A DNA stretch of 64,000 bases from Heterocephalus glaber (GCF_000247695.1 NW_004624734.1:8832409-8896408), one strand, 5' to 3'. Counted from the first letter of the stretch, positions 42,616 through 53,225 are shown. The notes: generated by a model not told the origin, from the sequence alone. Numbers and translations are program-made.

Positions 42616-42940
42616 TGATTTTCTGTTACTATAATGAAATACCCAATGCTAGGCAATTCGTAAGGAAAAGAGGTTTATTTGGCTCTTGGGTTTGGAGGTT
42701 CAAGGGCCAGTGAGGACTTTATGGTGGATGCTGTCACAATGGTGGGAGTTCATGGGAGAGGGAGAGATCACACGGTGAGACTGGAAGGCAAGTTATTCCT
42801 TCCTAAGACACGCCCCCAATCACCTAACTGCCTCTCCATGGGTCCTGCCTCCTAAAGGTCCCTCTGTCTCTTAACATCACCATGCTGAACACCAAGCTTC
42901 CAACTCAGGGAACTTTGGGAGATGTACTCAAACCTTAACA
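42616..42940 (-). mobile_element. MaLR-type solo LTR, antisense
   Basis: TTGATTTTCTGTTACTATAATGAAATACCC, AAGAGGTTTATTTGGCTC, GGTGGGAGTTCATGGG, CACCAAGCTTCCAACTC and TCAAACCTTAACA follow the same LTR group. Confidence 0.8.
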
Positions 42941-43039
42941 GTTCTCTACACAAAAGAGATAGAAGGGAAAATTCTGGCTGAAACAAGATGGGGATCTCAG
43001 AGTCCTGCCTGTCCTTCGCCTTGCCTGCCAGGCCTCTGG

Positions 43040-43317
43040 GACCTTGTAAGGAACCACTGAGGCCTTCAGAGCAGTGTCCAAACTACTGGTTCACAGACTA
43101 GCCCTCTGACTGCTTTGCATGTGCTCCTTGACAACCTGCCCAGCCTGTCCAGGTTGTTTTCCTTGACTCTAGCTTCCCACTGCCCCTCTCAGTACTGTGA
43201 GAATACTGTATGTTCTTCAGTCCTCTCTACCCATTAACCTGTGTTCATCTTCCAGAACCCAATTCCAATGCCACGAGACAAACCCAGCTCAACAAACAAG
43301 GATGGTCATGCTCTGTG
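43040..43317 (+). mobile_element. L2 3' part, sense (left piece)
   Basis: TTTGCATGTGCTCC, TAACCTGTGTTCATCTTCC, ACCCAATTCCAATGCCACGAGAC follow L2. The piece stops at a B1 insertion. Confidence 0.6.
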
Positions 43318-43448
43318 CATTTCTTTCTTTCTTTCTTTTCTTGGAGACAGTGTCACATGAAGTTGCCCAGGCTGGCTTCCAACTTGCAATCCTCCTGCCT
43401 CAGACTCCTGGGTGCTGGAATTACAGGTGTGCACCACCAAGCCTGGCT
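43318..43448 (-). mobile_element. B1-like SINE, antisense, inserted in L2
   Basis: (TTTC)n start, TTGGAGACAGTGTCACATGAAG, TCCTCCTGCCTCAG, GGGTGCTGGAATTACAGG and CACCAAGCCTGGC. L2 text resumes after it. Confidence 0.9.
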
Positions 43449-43605
43449 GCTCTCTGTATCTTTTGCTGTAGTGTTAACCGTCTTTAACTGTCTTGCTGTG
43501 AGTCTAGATTGTGAGCTTGGAGAGGGCAGGACAGGTCTTCTTATCTTTGTAGGATGGGCACACAAACAGGACAGGAACCGTAGTGGAATGAATGAACAGA
43601 ACTTG
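43449..43605 (+). mobile_element. L2 3' part, sense (right piece)
   Basis: GATTGTGAGCTTGGAGAGGGCAGGACAGG and GGAATGAATGAACAG are the characteristic end of L2 ('ctgtgagctccttgagggcaggg...ttgaatgaatga'). Confidence 0.7.
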
Positions 43606-43688
43606 GATGCGGCCGTACAACATCCTATTCTCAAAAGAGAGCAAACTCATACTGACCCACCCACAAGCACGGCTCAGTGTCTATTTCT

Positions 43689-43832
43689 TTTTTTTTTTAA
43701 TTTCTTTTTAAATTATTGGCTTTTTGAGAGCGACTCTTGCTATGTAGTTCAGGCTGACCTTGAACTCACGGTGATCCTCCTGCCTCAGCCTCCAGAGTGC
43801 TGGGATTACAGGCCAATGCCATTGTGCCCAGC
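43689..43832 (-). mobile_element. B1-like SINE, antisense
   Basis: T-rich start, TTTTGAGAGCGACTCTTGC, GCTGACCTTGAACTC, TCCTCCTGCCTCAGCC and GCTGGGATTACAGG, ending GTGCCCAGC. Confidence 0.9.
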
Positions 43833-43959
43833 AACCGTCCCTATTTCTTACTGGACAGTGAGGCTGCCTACAATGCTCGCGTCTGTCCCCAGTGTTGAGG
43901 AAGGACACCTTGGCTGAGTAGGGCCTAGAGCTCAGCAGCACCTCCTTCTTCCCTCCCAT

Positions 43960-44345
43960 AAATAGTTCTTAGGTGCTCACTGCGTGCCATGCACTGTTCT
44001 AGTTAGGACTGGGGCTAGAGCCTGACCAAGCAAAGCAATCCCTGTCCTCACGGAGTCTGCATTCTCAACAAAATGAAGTGACAATAAATAAACGAGGAAG
44101 ATGTGTGTTTAAGCCGGGAAGGGAAGTGAAGATGAGTTCGGAGAGTGGTGCTAAGCACAGCACAATTTTAAGCAGGAAGCCCGAAGTCCCAGGGGGAAGT
44201 GAATCGAGTTGTGCTTCCAGAATCAGGAGGCGGGGGAAGCACGTGGACACTGGGGAAGAGTGGTCCAGGCAAAGGCGTCGGTGAGGCAAAGGCCCCGCGG
44301 TGGGAGGGTGCTGGGTGTGTCTGAGGCCAGGTTGGGCAGAGTGAT
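43960..44345 (-). mobile_element. L2 ORF2 region, antisense (left piece)
   Basis: GGTGCTCACTGCGTGCCATGCACTGTTCTAG, CCTGTCCTCACGGAGTCTGC, CAGGCAAAGGC, and GAGGCAAAGGCCC follow the reversed L2. The same element resumes at 44876 after an MLT1 LTR. Confidence 0.7.
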
Positions 44346-44429
44346 GTAGGTTTCCTGCTATGCGCTGAGTGGTGAGGCTCTCCCCCGTTTTTATGTTGAA
44401 GCCCTAACTTCTAATGTGATTATATTTGA
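44346..44429 (+). mobile_element. MLT1-like MaLR LTR, sense (left piece)
   Basis: TGCTATGCGCTGAGTGG, CGTTTTTATGTTGAAGCCCTAACTTCTAATGTGATTATATTTG starts an LTR inside L2. It is cut by a B1-dID SINE and continues at 44731. Confidence 0.75.
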
Positions 44430-44730
44430 GGAAAAAATTCTTTGGATTGAACCTAGGGCTTTCTCACTGAACTATACCCCCAGCTCTTTTTATTTTTTAT
44501 TTTATTTATTTATTTATTTTTTGGTACCGGGGATTGAACTCGGATCCTTCTGCTTGCAAGGCAGGCGGTGGAACCACTGAGCTAAATCCCTGGCCCTTTT
44601 TTTATTTTTTATTTTGAGGCAGGGTCTCACTGAGTTGTTAAGTTGTCCAGCCTGGGCTCGACCTTGCCATCCTCCTGCCTCAGCCTCCCACAATACTGGG
44701 ACGACAAGTGTGTGCCACCACACCTGTCTG
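44430..44730 (-). mobile_element. B1-dID composite SINE, antisense, inserted in MLT1, hosting an ID SINE
   Basis: Reversed ID part (TTTGGATTGAACCTAGGGC, CTATACCCCCAGC), then a split T-rich linker, then the reversed B1 part from about 44610 (TTTTGAGGCAGGGTCTCAC, CTCCTGCCTCAGCCTCC, GACAAGTGTGTGCCACC). The linker is broken by an ID SINE at 44505-44596. Confidence 0.85.
44505..44596 (-). mobile_element. ID-type SINE, antisense, inside B1-dID
   Basis: GGTACCGGGGATTGAACTCGG, CTGCTTGCAAGGCAGGCGG and GAGCTAAATCCCTGGCCC. TTTTATTTTTTATTTT-type text flanks it on both sides. Confidence 0.9.
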
Positions 44731-44875
44731 GGAGATAGGACTTGGAAGGATAATGAAGGTGAAATGTGGTCTTAAAAAGGGAGCACTCCCACATCAAGGA
44801 AAGGCCGTGTAAGGAAGTACATTTCCACTGTGGCATTTTGTTATGGCATCCTGAGCGGACTAAGATACCTCGGCG
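44731..44875 (+). mobile_element. MLT1-like MaLR LTR, sense (right piece)
   Basis: GAGATAGGACTTGGAAGG, GTGAAATGTGGTC, GGCATTTTGTTATGGCATCCTGAGCGGACTAAGATACC is the LTR 3' end, as in 'ttttgttatagcagcccgaacggactaagaca'. Confidence 0.8.
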
Positions 44876-45099
44876 AGGACTTCGGTTTTCACTCTGAGAC
44901 AGGAGCCATGGGAGGGTCTGGGTGCAGACTGGCCCATACTAACTTCTGCTTTAAAAGACTCTGGCTGCTGTGCTCAGAATAGAGGGCTGGGGGCAGCCAA
45001 GGAGCAGGGAGACCCGAGAGGAGGCTGCTGCAAACCTCAGGGGAAGTCCACCCGATGAGACCTTCTTCAGCCTCAAAGTGGATCCAATTCACGGACGTG

Positions 45100-45240
45100 G
45101 AGAAAAACGGGGAGCTCAGTAGAAAAAACCAGGCACAAAAACCCACATATGGTTTGACTTCATTTATGCAAAATGTCCAGAGGACACATGACGGACATGC
45201 TCTAAAATTAGATTGCGACAGTGCTTGTCTCACTCCACAA
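45100..45240 (+). mobile_element. L1M 3' UTR-like insert (weak)
   Basis: CACATATGGTTTGACTTCATTTATGCAAAATGTCCAGAGG recalls the L1M 3' UTR ('atactgtatgattccatttatatgaaatgtccagaa'). It interrupts the L2 text. Confidence 0.45.
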
Positions 45241-45414
45241 ACTTACTAAGAGTGGTTGATTCAGATCAGACAAGTGGCAGGGGAGGTGGTGGGAAGTATT
45301 TGTGGATGTATTCTGGATATGCACCAAACACGATTTGCTGATGGATTCAACTTGAGGCATGAGAGGAAGAAAGGGAACAAGGGTTGGTTTAGGTAAACAA
45401 CTTAGAAGATTGTC

Positions 45415-45560
45415 TATGTCACAGACTCTGGTCTAAGTTTTTTACGAATAGTAACTCATTTCACCCTCGTAACGATGTATGAAGAATCCTATTTTACAGA
45501 AAAAAAACCCTGAGCTATGGAAATGTTAAGGCACTTTCCTCAGGCCCCTCATTCGGGAGA
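45415..45560 (-). mobile_element. MIR SINE fragment, antisense
   Basis: GACTCTGGTCTAAG, TAGTAACTCATTTCACCCTCGTAACGATG, CTATTTTACAGAAAAAAAACCCTGAGC, GGCACTTTCCTCAGG follow the reversed MIR. Confidence 0.65.
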
Positions 45561-46307
45561 CTGTGAGGAACTGGATGAGCAGGGTCAGCATAGAGAATGG
45601 TGAGGAATGGCCAAGAGGGTTGGCAGCAGGAGAAGCAGCAGTACAGGGGCACATTCAAGGTGGAGGGCCCAGATGCATCAAGGACGCAGGGGTTAATCTA
45701 GGTGGAGTACCAAGGGGAGGTCAGGGCTAGAAGTGGGAATTTAAATCCATCAGTGCTCAGATGGGGTTTAAATCCATGAGTCTCACAGAGAGCCAAGAGG
45801 AGACCCAGAACGGCTCTCTGGAGCTCCCTCAATGCCATGGTTGTCATAATGAGGAACGAACACACGCATGGGAGAGAGAGAGGCTGGTGAGGCTAGGGTG
45901 GTGGCCTGTCAGCCAAGGGGACAAGTGTTTCAGAGGGGAACTGAGGTCTGGTGTGACAAATACTGCTGCTGAGTCAGCCACAGCGAGCTTCAGCAACTCG
46001 CCATGCATGGAGCAACCAGGCCATGGGCCTGGCTGTGCTGGGTGGTGGGCTCCACTGTGCCTTTGAGCCTATGGAGCAGAGGAACACGGAGGGTCCAGGA
46101 GGCCTCTGGGATTTGAGGACATGAGGATTCCAAATCCTGTGTGGGTTGGGCACAGGCACACGTCTCATGCACTGGTCAGAGCTAAAAGAGATGGCTTTTC
46201 CTAGCAGCACTCACCCCTCCCCTTCCCCGGTCCAGTAGGAGCTAACCACAGAGGACACTGAACTTGCCAGTAGTCACCAAACTCAGGTGATGGGGTTGGA
46301 GGCAAAG

Positions 46308-46675
46308 TGTATCAGTCAGCTTTCAGTTACTGCAACAAACACCTGAAATAATCAGCTTGTAGAGAAAAGGTTTGTTTTGATTCATGGTTTCAGACCCACC
46401 ATCTTTGCTTTGGGGCCTGTAGTGAAAGAGCACATTGTGGTCGGAGCACTTGGCAGAGGACACTGCTCACCTCATGGCAATGGGGAAGCAAAAGAGAGGA
46501 AGAGGAGGAGCCAAGGTCCCCAATTCCCCTCAAGGTCCCAACTTCCTCTCCAAGGACCTAACTTCTTTCAAGGTCCTGCTTCCTAAAGGTTCAACCACCT
46601 CCCAGTGGCACCATGGTCAGGGGACCAAACCTGTAACACATCAGCCTTTGAAGACATTTAAGACCCAAACTATAG
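46308..46675 (-). mobile_element. MaLR-type solo LTR, antisense
   Basis: TGTATCAGTCAGCTTTCAGTTACTGC, GAAAAGGTTTGTTTTGATTCATGG, CTCACCTCATGGC, CCTCAAGGTCCC and AGACCCAAACTATA follow the same LTR group. Confidence 0.8.
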
Positions 46676-46679
46676 TAGG

Positions 46680-47415
46680 AGGCTTGGCATGGAGACACCG
46701 AAACAGCTGGACAAGGAGCCTGTTTTGAGGCCAGCTCTGGGGACTCTGGGGACACATCTTTGGGCTGTGGGCAGGAAAGGAGCCGGAACACAGTGGGAGT
46801 CAGGTCACTTTGCTGTGGAACTTGCCAGAGCATTAAAGCGAAGGCAACTTTGCTTAGAAAAGAAACTCAGAGCTGTCTCAGGACAGTGGGCTGGAGATGA
46901 GGCCAGTGCCTGGGGCACTAGGCATGGACACCAGAGGCAACAGTGGGTGACATGTGGGTCACCTGGTTTCCTGTCCCACCCTCAGCATGAGCAATAGGTG
47001 AAAACAAAAGTGCTGGATTCTAGACATGAGTCAGCACACGGGAGACCCTCAGGCAATGACTAAGTCTCCCTTTGGTCAAGTGGGCAGAGATTTGGGTCAT
47101 TAACATAATTTGAGTAATTAATTGGCCTGATTTGGTCTCCTCTGAACCATGCAGATCTGGTTAACATTTGAGACACAATTAGAAGTTGTGACATGTTTCC
47201 CTATTGACTCTGCTTGGAGGAGACTTTTTGTATTACCAGGTGGGGTGTGAATTACTTCATCTGGTTTAGAGAGTGAGATGCAAAGTCTGTGTTTTCAGCT
47301 CTGCGGTGTGTGGAGAACAGTAGATGGGAAGCCCTGAGATTGGCTCCTGGTGATCCCTGGGAATTTAGACAGGGGCAGACAGCCAGGCTAGACGACCTGA
47401 AAAGTCCTGTCTTAT
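46680..47415. other. Unassigned DNA; 47090-47300 looks unique and TAAT-rich
   Basis: No gene or repeat is recognised. At 47095-47130, GTCATTAACATAATTTGAGTAATTAATTGG clusters TAAT cores, and GAATTACTTC occurs at 47248. This could be regulatory, but motif clusters of this kind are common by chance in AT-rich DNA. Confidence 0.25.
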
Positions 47416-47416
47416 T

Positions 47417-47800
47417 AGTTTGTTAGGGTTTCCGTAGCAAGGAACCACAGACTGGGTGGCTTACACAACAAAATCTATTTTCTTACAATCCCAGAGGCTA
47501 GAAGTCTGAGATTCAAGTGTTGGCAGGGTGTGGTTTCTTCTGAGGCTCCTCTTCTTGCCTTGCATGTGATGTCTTCCCCCTGTGTCTCTGCAGGGTCCAC
47601 CTCTTATGCATCTGTGTCCTGCTCGCTTCTTATAAAGACAGCAGCCATACTGAAACAGGGCCCGCTGACATGACTCACTTAACCTTATTCACATCTTAAC
47701 AGCAGCCCTATATCCAAATCCAGTCACATTGTGAGACAATGGGAATTAGGCCTTCAACAGGTAATTTTGGAGGGGGGACACTGTTTGACTCATAACTGCA
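47417..47800 (-). mobile_element. MLT1-like MaLR LTR, antisense
   Basis: TATTAGTTTGTTAGGGTTTCCG, GACTGGGTGGCTTACACAAC, TTCTTATAAAGACAGCAG, CCAAATCCAGTCACATTG, AGGTAATTTTGGAGGGGGGACACTG follow the reversed MLT1. Confidence 0.9.
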
Positions 47801-48230
47801 TCCAATCAAGATTCTGAGATTCCAGTCCCCTCCCTTCCCGCCTTGTTAACTCCCTATGAATGAGGCATGATTCCTACTGGACCTCAGTTTCCCATGTGCT
47901 CTGCCTCCCTTAAGGGGGAAACTCAAATCGATGAATGTGTAAGAAATGGCTTTTCAAACTCCACAGCAAGGGTCCTCAGAGGGACCTCACTTCCTCAGGG
48001 GCATTTTAGAAATCTGTGCATGCATGGATTGTCCATATAGCTGAGGTGCCCCATGATGGTTAGTGGGTAGGAGCCAGGAAGAAGCCCTGAGACGTGAGGG
48101 GCAGCCCCACACAACTAACTGCCCGGTGACAGTCACAACTTTCTAGTATCCTCTGCACATTCATGTAGGTAGAAAAAATATACAATCATGGAAAGCCAGC
48201 ACCTAATTCTATATTACATATAAATGAAGT

Positions 48231-48552
48231 ACAGTGGACCCTGTATACCCACAGGTTCTATTTGCACAGATTCAACCAACCTCAGGTAGACAATAATAGC
48301 GAAATATGTACAATGAACATGTACAGGCTTTTTTCTTATTGTTATTCCCTAAACAATATAGTATAAGAATGATTTACATAGCATTTACATTATATTAGGC
48401 ATTACAAGTAACTAGAGAGGATTTAAAGTACACAGGAAGATGTGTGGAGGTTATATGCAAATACTGCACCATTTTACATAAAGGACTTGCACATCTATAG
48501 ATTTTGGTATCTGGGGGGGAAAACCAATCCCCCAAGGGTACTGAGGGGTGAC
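48231..48552 (+). mobile_element. MER2 DNA transposon (TcMar-Tigger, nonautonomous)
   Basis: ACAGTGGACCCTGTATACCC, AGATTCAACCAACCTCAG, ATGAACATGTACAGGC, GTATAAGAATGATTTACATAGCATTTACATTATATTAGG, AGGACTTGCACATC and TTTTGGTATCTGGGGG follow MER2 from one end to the other. It is the opposite orientation to the copy at 1513-1816. Confidence 0.85.
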
Positions 48553-49680
48553 TATTTCTTTTCCAAACTGTAAATGTTCACTTTTTAAAGGAATGTGTAG
48601 CCAATTAGATTGAGAGAATGTTATGTTTTATTTTGTTCAGAACTTCACTAGAAATTATTCACCAGCTTGGAAAACATTTTCCTATAACACAGGTTAGAAA
48701 GTGGGTCTCTAATGGCAGTGCTGCTCAGGGGGTCTGGGTCCCCAGGTAGCATCACCACACATCCCAGCCAGGCCGATTCTAGTTGTGCAGAGAGGTGGCT
48801 GCCTCCCTCTGTCTGCCAGGATAGCTATCACATATATACAATTTCAATTTCCTTTCCTTATATCCTTTCCATTGCAGTCAGGGCATTACATATTTTCTGG
48901 AAATGATGAGTCTGGTATTTATTCATGATTTCCATTTGAAGATAGTACAGGGAGTCCTAAAGACATTTTTAAATGGGAGCAATTAGCCAGGGGCTGTGAG
49001 ATTGTCCCTAAAGTACCACTCAGGTGCCAGCTTTGGCAGGGGGTGGCCAACAGTGGCTGTCTTGGGGATCGGGCAAGTCTTCAGCTTCCTGGGCTGGAGC
49101 TGGCGCAGCCCAGGGTGGTGTGATTGCAGAGAACTCCCGTAACAGCAAGGGGACTTCTTTGTTTTTGTCATTTTTCCTGCCTCAAACAGCAGCAAGGCCC
49201 TGGCATCACAGTGGATCACAGGCTGATCACCATGTAGGCTCCTGAATTTCTGTTGCCCTGCTTGCTGGCACAGAGGAGCTGAGGGTGAGGACACATGGAT
49301 GAAAGAACACACCCTGTGAGCTTGGTTACTTGTGCCAGGCAGCTGGTAACATGAGAAGCCGGAACACCCAGAGCGCAGGCTGGGACAGACCCCTGGGGAC
49401 TGGGTCGTCACAGCGATGTCACAGGGTGGTAGCATCACTTGGGTAGGCCACTTGTTTCCCTTGACACTTGTTTGTGTTCCAGCTTTGCTCCAGGCCTGGG
49501 AGCCAGCCCCTGCCTTGCCTTGGGACCTCAGGCTTAATTAGTGGCACAACACATAAATGAGGTCTGGCTCCCCAGTGACAGCTACCGTCCCTGGGGTGCT
49601 ACTGCTGAGCAGGCAGATTCTGCCTCGCCTGGTTCCCTGGCCCAGGTTACTTTTCCTGGGCGTGTCACACCAGGTGATGT
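48553..49680. other. Unassigned DNA
   Basis: No gene or repeat is recognised with confidence. The 151-codon minus-strand frame at 48983-49438 shows no domain, and neither does the 73-codon plus-strand frame over the same place. Confidence 0.3.
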
Positions 49681-49689
49681 GGCAAGTCC

Positions 49690-50165
49690 TCTGAGAAAGG
49701 CCTCCTTAGTATGATAGGGAAAAGTTTTAGATAACTTAGTAGATTGAATATTAAGATAGTTGCAGAAGCAAAATAAATAATGTGTTCCTTTAAGATTTGC
49801 TTTCCTGTAACTCTCATAACTCTCGTTGTTTAAAATGCCAAAATGCCCCGGTAATCTGACTCTTTAACCAGTAACTTCATTAACCTAACAAAGTTGCAAT
49901 GCCTGGGTGAATTTACAATGTATATGTGCCTTTCTTGTGTCTGTGACTTGTAAATAGGAATTGGAATTGTATTTACACATCAAAGACCACTAGGGATGAG
50001 ATAAGGGCTGAAAAGGATCTAAAAAGAAAAATGCTGAACAAAAGGGTGCATGGATACTAACCAGACCGGTTTCTGGCTGTCCCACCTGCTTGCAAGTAGA
50101 ACTTTTATTATTTTACCTGAATTCTGTGTCTCCCTGTATTTTTTTTCCGAGATTTCCAGAACAGT
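49690..50165 (+). mobile_element. Possible solo LTR of an endogenous retrovirus (weak)
   Basis: About 470 bp of AT-rich text, from TGATAGGGAAAAG to ATTTCCAGAACA, has an LTR-like end ('ctgaattctgtgtctccctg..ccgagatttcc'). AGTAT lies at both sides, but not exactly at TG..CA ends. The family is not recognised. Confidence 0.3.
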
Positions 50166-50559
50166 ATTGGGCCAGAAGCCTCTGTGCGTGCCTCTCCAGG
50201 GGTGGCCCTGTCAGTCAACACCCACTATTCACAAACACCTTGGAGGTCCATTCAACCCCTGTCCTTCTGCTGGCCATGTCCCTTGGGGCTTCACCTGAGA
50301 GGCCCCAAACACAAAGCCATGCCCCTTCTTTGACACCCCTTCTCCCGCATTTCTCAGCTTCCTCCACGCCTGGCAGTACTGCCTGTCCAACAGCAGATTG
50401 CCAGGTGCACCCCAGACTTGCAAGAGCCCTGATTCTAGAGGTAAAGCCCTGGAATCAGTACTGAGATATAAGCTCCCTAGATGGTTTTATGTCTGTGTGT
50501 CTGGGAGCCCATGGCCACAGAACAATGTCCCAAAGCCTGTGGTGCCTGTGACACTTCAC

Positions 50560-50995
50560 TGTCTGCTCTGGTCCACCTATCCAGCCTCTCTGTTCACAAT
50601 CAGACTCCTTCTGCCTTTGCCATTGCTCTCCCAAATCATGAGCCCTGCCCTTGCCTCATTCCTCTACACATGCCCTTCCTTCTGTCTGGAGGACTCTCCC
50701 TCTACTCCCTCTTCCAGACTCTTAACATCTTTTAGGACAAGGTCAAACAGCACGTTCTCTGGAAGCCTTTCCTGCCTCCCTCCTGGGTATCTGTTCCCCA
50801 GCACTATGTCATAGCATGATTATACATCTCTCACCTTGCTCTGTCTTCTTCTTGTAGCCCTAAACAGCACAGCCCCCTCCAGTACCAGCCCCTGGAGGGC
50901 AGGGGAAGGTACCTTATTCATCTTTAAAACCCAGCAACAAATGCCATTCTTGGTACACAGTGGGTGCTTGGTAAATATTCATGTACATTTAAGTG
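50560..50995 (+). mobile_element. L2 3' region, sense
   Basis: CATTCCTCTACACATGCCCTTCCTTCTGTCTGGAGGACTCTCCC, GACAAGGTCAAACAGC, CTGGAAGCCTTTCCTGCC, TGGAGGGCAGGGG and GGTACACAGTGGGTGCTTGGTAAATATTC follow the L2 3' end step by step. Confidence 0.85.
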
Positions 50996-50999
50996 GTCT

Positions 51000-51820
51000 C
51001 TAGGACCCTAATTTCCCATCTCTTCTTAATTGGGGTTCTGTATTAGGCTGCCGAGCTTCATTTAAACCTTGGTCATTAAAAAGCAGTTCCTTTGTTTTCT
51101 CAGTAAGGTTCATATTTAGCTAAAGAGATTTATTCTTCCAATAAATGCCGCTCTCCAGGCAGCCACATTCATCTGCTTCTGCTACAGAGAAATGAAAGAG
51201 AGGCCCAGGATGCACCCAGAACCCCTGTGTGAGTGAAGGCAGGAAAAGGGGCCAGGGAAACTCATTTAAGTCTCACTCCCAGCTGGTGATCAAAGTTGCT
51301 TCCCTGGCATTTGTCTCCTGTGTTTGCTTGCAGGATTAAATGAGATTCTTGGTGGTGTGTGTGGGGCGGGGCCAACTCAGAAAAAACTCTGTTCTTTGTT
51401 CCATTGCCAGCTTTAATTTTTAATATGAAAAAATTCAATCTTAGATTTGTGTTCTAAGATAGTGGCTCACCTGTCAGGGATGTAGAGATGACTGGCACGG
51501 TTGTTAGCAAACTCATAATTCCATCAGGGCCAGGTTGGTCAACAGGCTCCAAGCCATAGAAATTCATGCTAGAGAGAATTCCCAGTTCCTGCTGACCCAA
51601 GACTGCTGGAATATTCTGCCTGAAGAGAGGGTAGCGTTGAAGCCCACCTGAGATTTCTCAGGACAGATCTCTCTTCCTTTCTGTTTTTCCTAGCTGAGAA
51701 TGTCATGTCTCTAAGGATTCCTGCTGCTACACTATTTTCAAATGCAAACCAACTGACCTAGTGGAGAGGCTCAGTTAACTGATCTCCATCAGGATTCAGG
51801 GACCCTGGGGGAGGGAAGTA
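51000..51820. other. Unassigned, unique-looking DNA
   Basis: No repeat is recognised. 51010-51190 (CTTCTTAATTGGGG, CATTTAAACC, ATTTAGCTAAAGAG) is balanced in composition and could be a conserved non-coding element; this is inference only. Confidence 0.25.
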
Positions 51821-51825
51821 TGTAT

Positions 51826-52075
51826 TGCTCAGCTTTCCACTGCTGGGACAAACTACCTGACACCTGAAACTTAAAGGAGGAAGGTTTATTTTGATTCACA
51901 GTTTCAAAAGATTCAGTCCATCATTGGCTGACTCCAAGGCTGAAACATCATGGCAGAAGGGTGGGGCAGAGGAAAGCAACTCAATTTATGGCATCTGTGA
52001 AGCAGAGAGTCAGGGAAAAGCCAAACAAGAAGGAGCCAGGGATCAAATATAGTCAAGTCAGAAGTGCTGTACTTA
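51826..52075 (-). mobile_element. MaLR-type LTR fragment, antisense
   Basis: TATTGCTCAGCTTTCCACTGCTGGGACAAACTACC, GAAGGTTTATTTTGATTCACAG, CCAAGGCTGAAACATCATGGC start the reversed LTR. The far end is lost. Confidence 0.75.
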
Positions 52076-52194
52076 TCTCCTAGGTGTCTCTCAAACTGAT
52101 CAAGTTTTAACCATCACGATGGCAAACACTGAATGGAGTAATAGTGTGCTGAGCTAGACACAAACAATAGCCTTGCTCCTAAACTTCTAACACT

Positions 52195-52445
52195 TCAGAG
52201 TGGGAAAGGAACTTTGAAGATCACCTTGTCCAACTCTTCCATTCTATGCTCGAATTCTCTTTATGACATCCCTAGCAAATTATGATCATCTAGCCCTTGC
52301 ATGATCACTTCCAGTGAAAGAAAACTCACTACCTTCCTGGACAGCCCATTCTGTTTTCAGATTGCTTTCCTAGCCAGCTTTTCATATGTCAAGGTGATAT
52401 CTACTTCCATGACTTCTAGGGATGGGCTTGCTGGTGCCTGATTGT
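52195..52445 (+). mobile_element. Ancient mammalian repeat (CR1/L3-like), family uncertain
   Basis: GGGAAAGGAACTTTGAAGATCACC, GAAAGAAAACTCACTACCTTCCTGGACAGCCCATTCTGTTTTCAG follow the widespread old repeat 'gggaactcactacctc...cagcccattcc'. Confidence 0.45.
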
Positions 52446-52675
52446 ATAATGTATGGAAAGTCTTCAAAGCTTTGAAGTGTTTCCTTTGACTGGGTTAACT
52501 ATCCTTGGTACCCATATACTACCTCTGTGGGTGGTGGGAACCCACATTATTATTACTTTTTCTAAATGTTTATGACAAGGAGCTATTTGAAGAGAGCTCC
52601 CCAGTGGCATAGCTCTCTCCCACATGAGGACTGTCATCCACAGCCATCACAGCAAAATGGCGACTGCCCCTACCT

Positions 52676-52802
52676 CAGGACTTGGCACAGTGGTGGGCAC
52701 ATTGAGGTACTTGAATATTTACTGAATAGATACAAAAATGAGTGGATAAGCTGGTTGGATGTGTGGTTAAATACATAAATAAATGGATGAATGAATGATT
52801 TA
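52676..52802 (+). mobile_element. L2/MIR 3' end, sense
   Basis: AGGACTTGGCACAGTGGTGGGCACATTGAGG and a tail of AAATAAATGGATGAATGAATGA are the L2 3' end with its GAAT-type terminal repeats. Confidence 0.7.
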
Positions 52803-53074
52803 GTAAGTGGAGGAAGGCGGCTTGGAAATAGTAGAGCAATATCTATGAGACCTCTTCTATACAAATATTGCACTGGGTAGAAGTACTCAGGAGAAAATGA
52901 GTTGTGTATCAAGGGGTACAATCACAACTTTTATCCAGATGTTAGAAACAGTCTAGACCCAAACCTGTGAAAACAGTTTTTTTCCTCTCTGGAGATAATA
53001 TTTATTGACGTCAGTCATATAGCAAGTCACCAGCAGCTTTAGCAATTGGCGATTGAAAGAAGTCAGAGCTAGCA

Positions 53075-53225
53075 GGAATATTCGCAATCAGTTGGTCATA
53101 CCCTCTATTTTATAGTGAGAAGCTGGAGATGGAAGTGCTTTACCCAGAGTCATACAGGACATTATTGCCAGAGCCAGTGCTGTGATCCTGTCTTTCCACT
53201 TCCAGTTAAGCATCTCTTTCTGGCA
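53075..53225 (-). mobile_element. MIR SINE fragment, antisense
   Basis: TTTTATAGTGAGAAGCTGGAG, GTGCTTTACCCAGAGTCATACAGG and GCCAGAGCCAGTGC follow the reversed MIR. Confidence 0.6.

Larger units (their letters stand above)
44876..46000 (-). mobile_element. L2 ORF2 region, antisense (right piece; RT remnants)
   Basis: TTTTCACTCTGAGACAGGAGCC, AAAGACTCTGGCTGCTGTGCTCAG, CAGGGAGACCCGAGAGGAGGCTG, GGATATGCACC..ATTTGCTGATGGATTCAACTTGAG, AAATCCATGAGTC and a decayed form of the reverse-transcriptase block around LSAAFDTV at about 45945-45995 follow the reversed L2 ORF2. 45080-45240 looks like a separate insert (L1M 3'-like) and 45415-45560 like a reversed MIR. Confidence 0.6.

Noticed and set aside
43210..43917. 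235-codon plus-strand open frame
   Set aside because: It crosses an L2 piece, a B1, another L2 piece and a second B1. It is a chance frame through old repeats.
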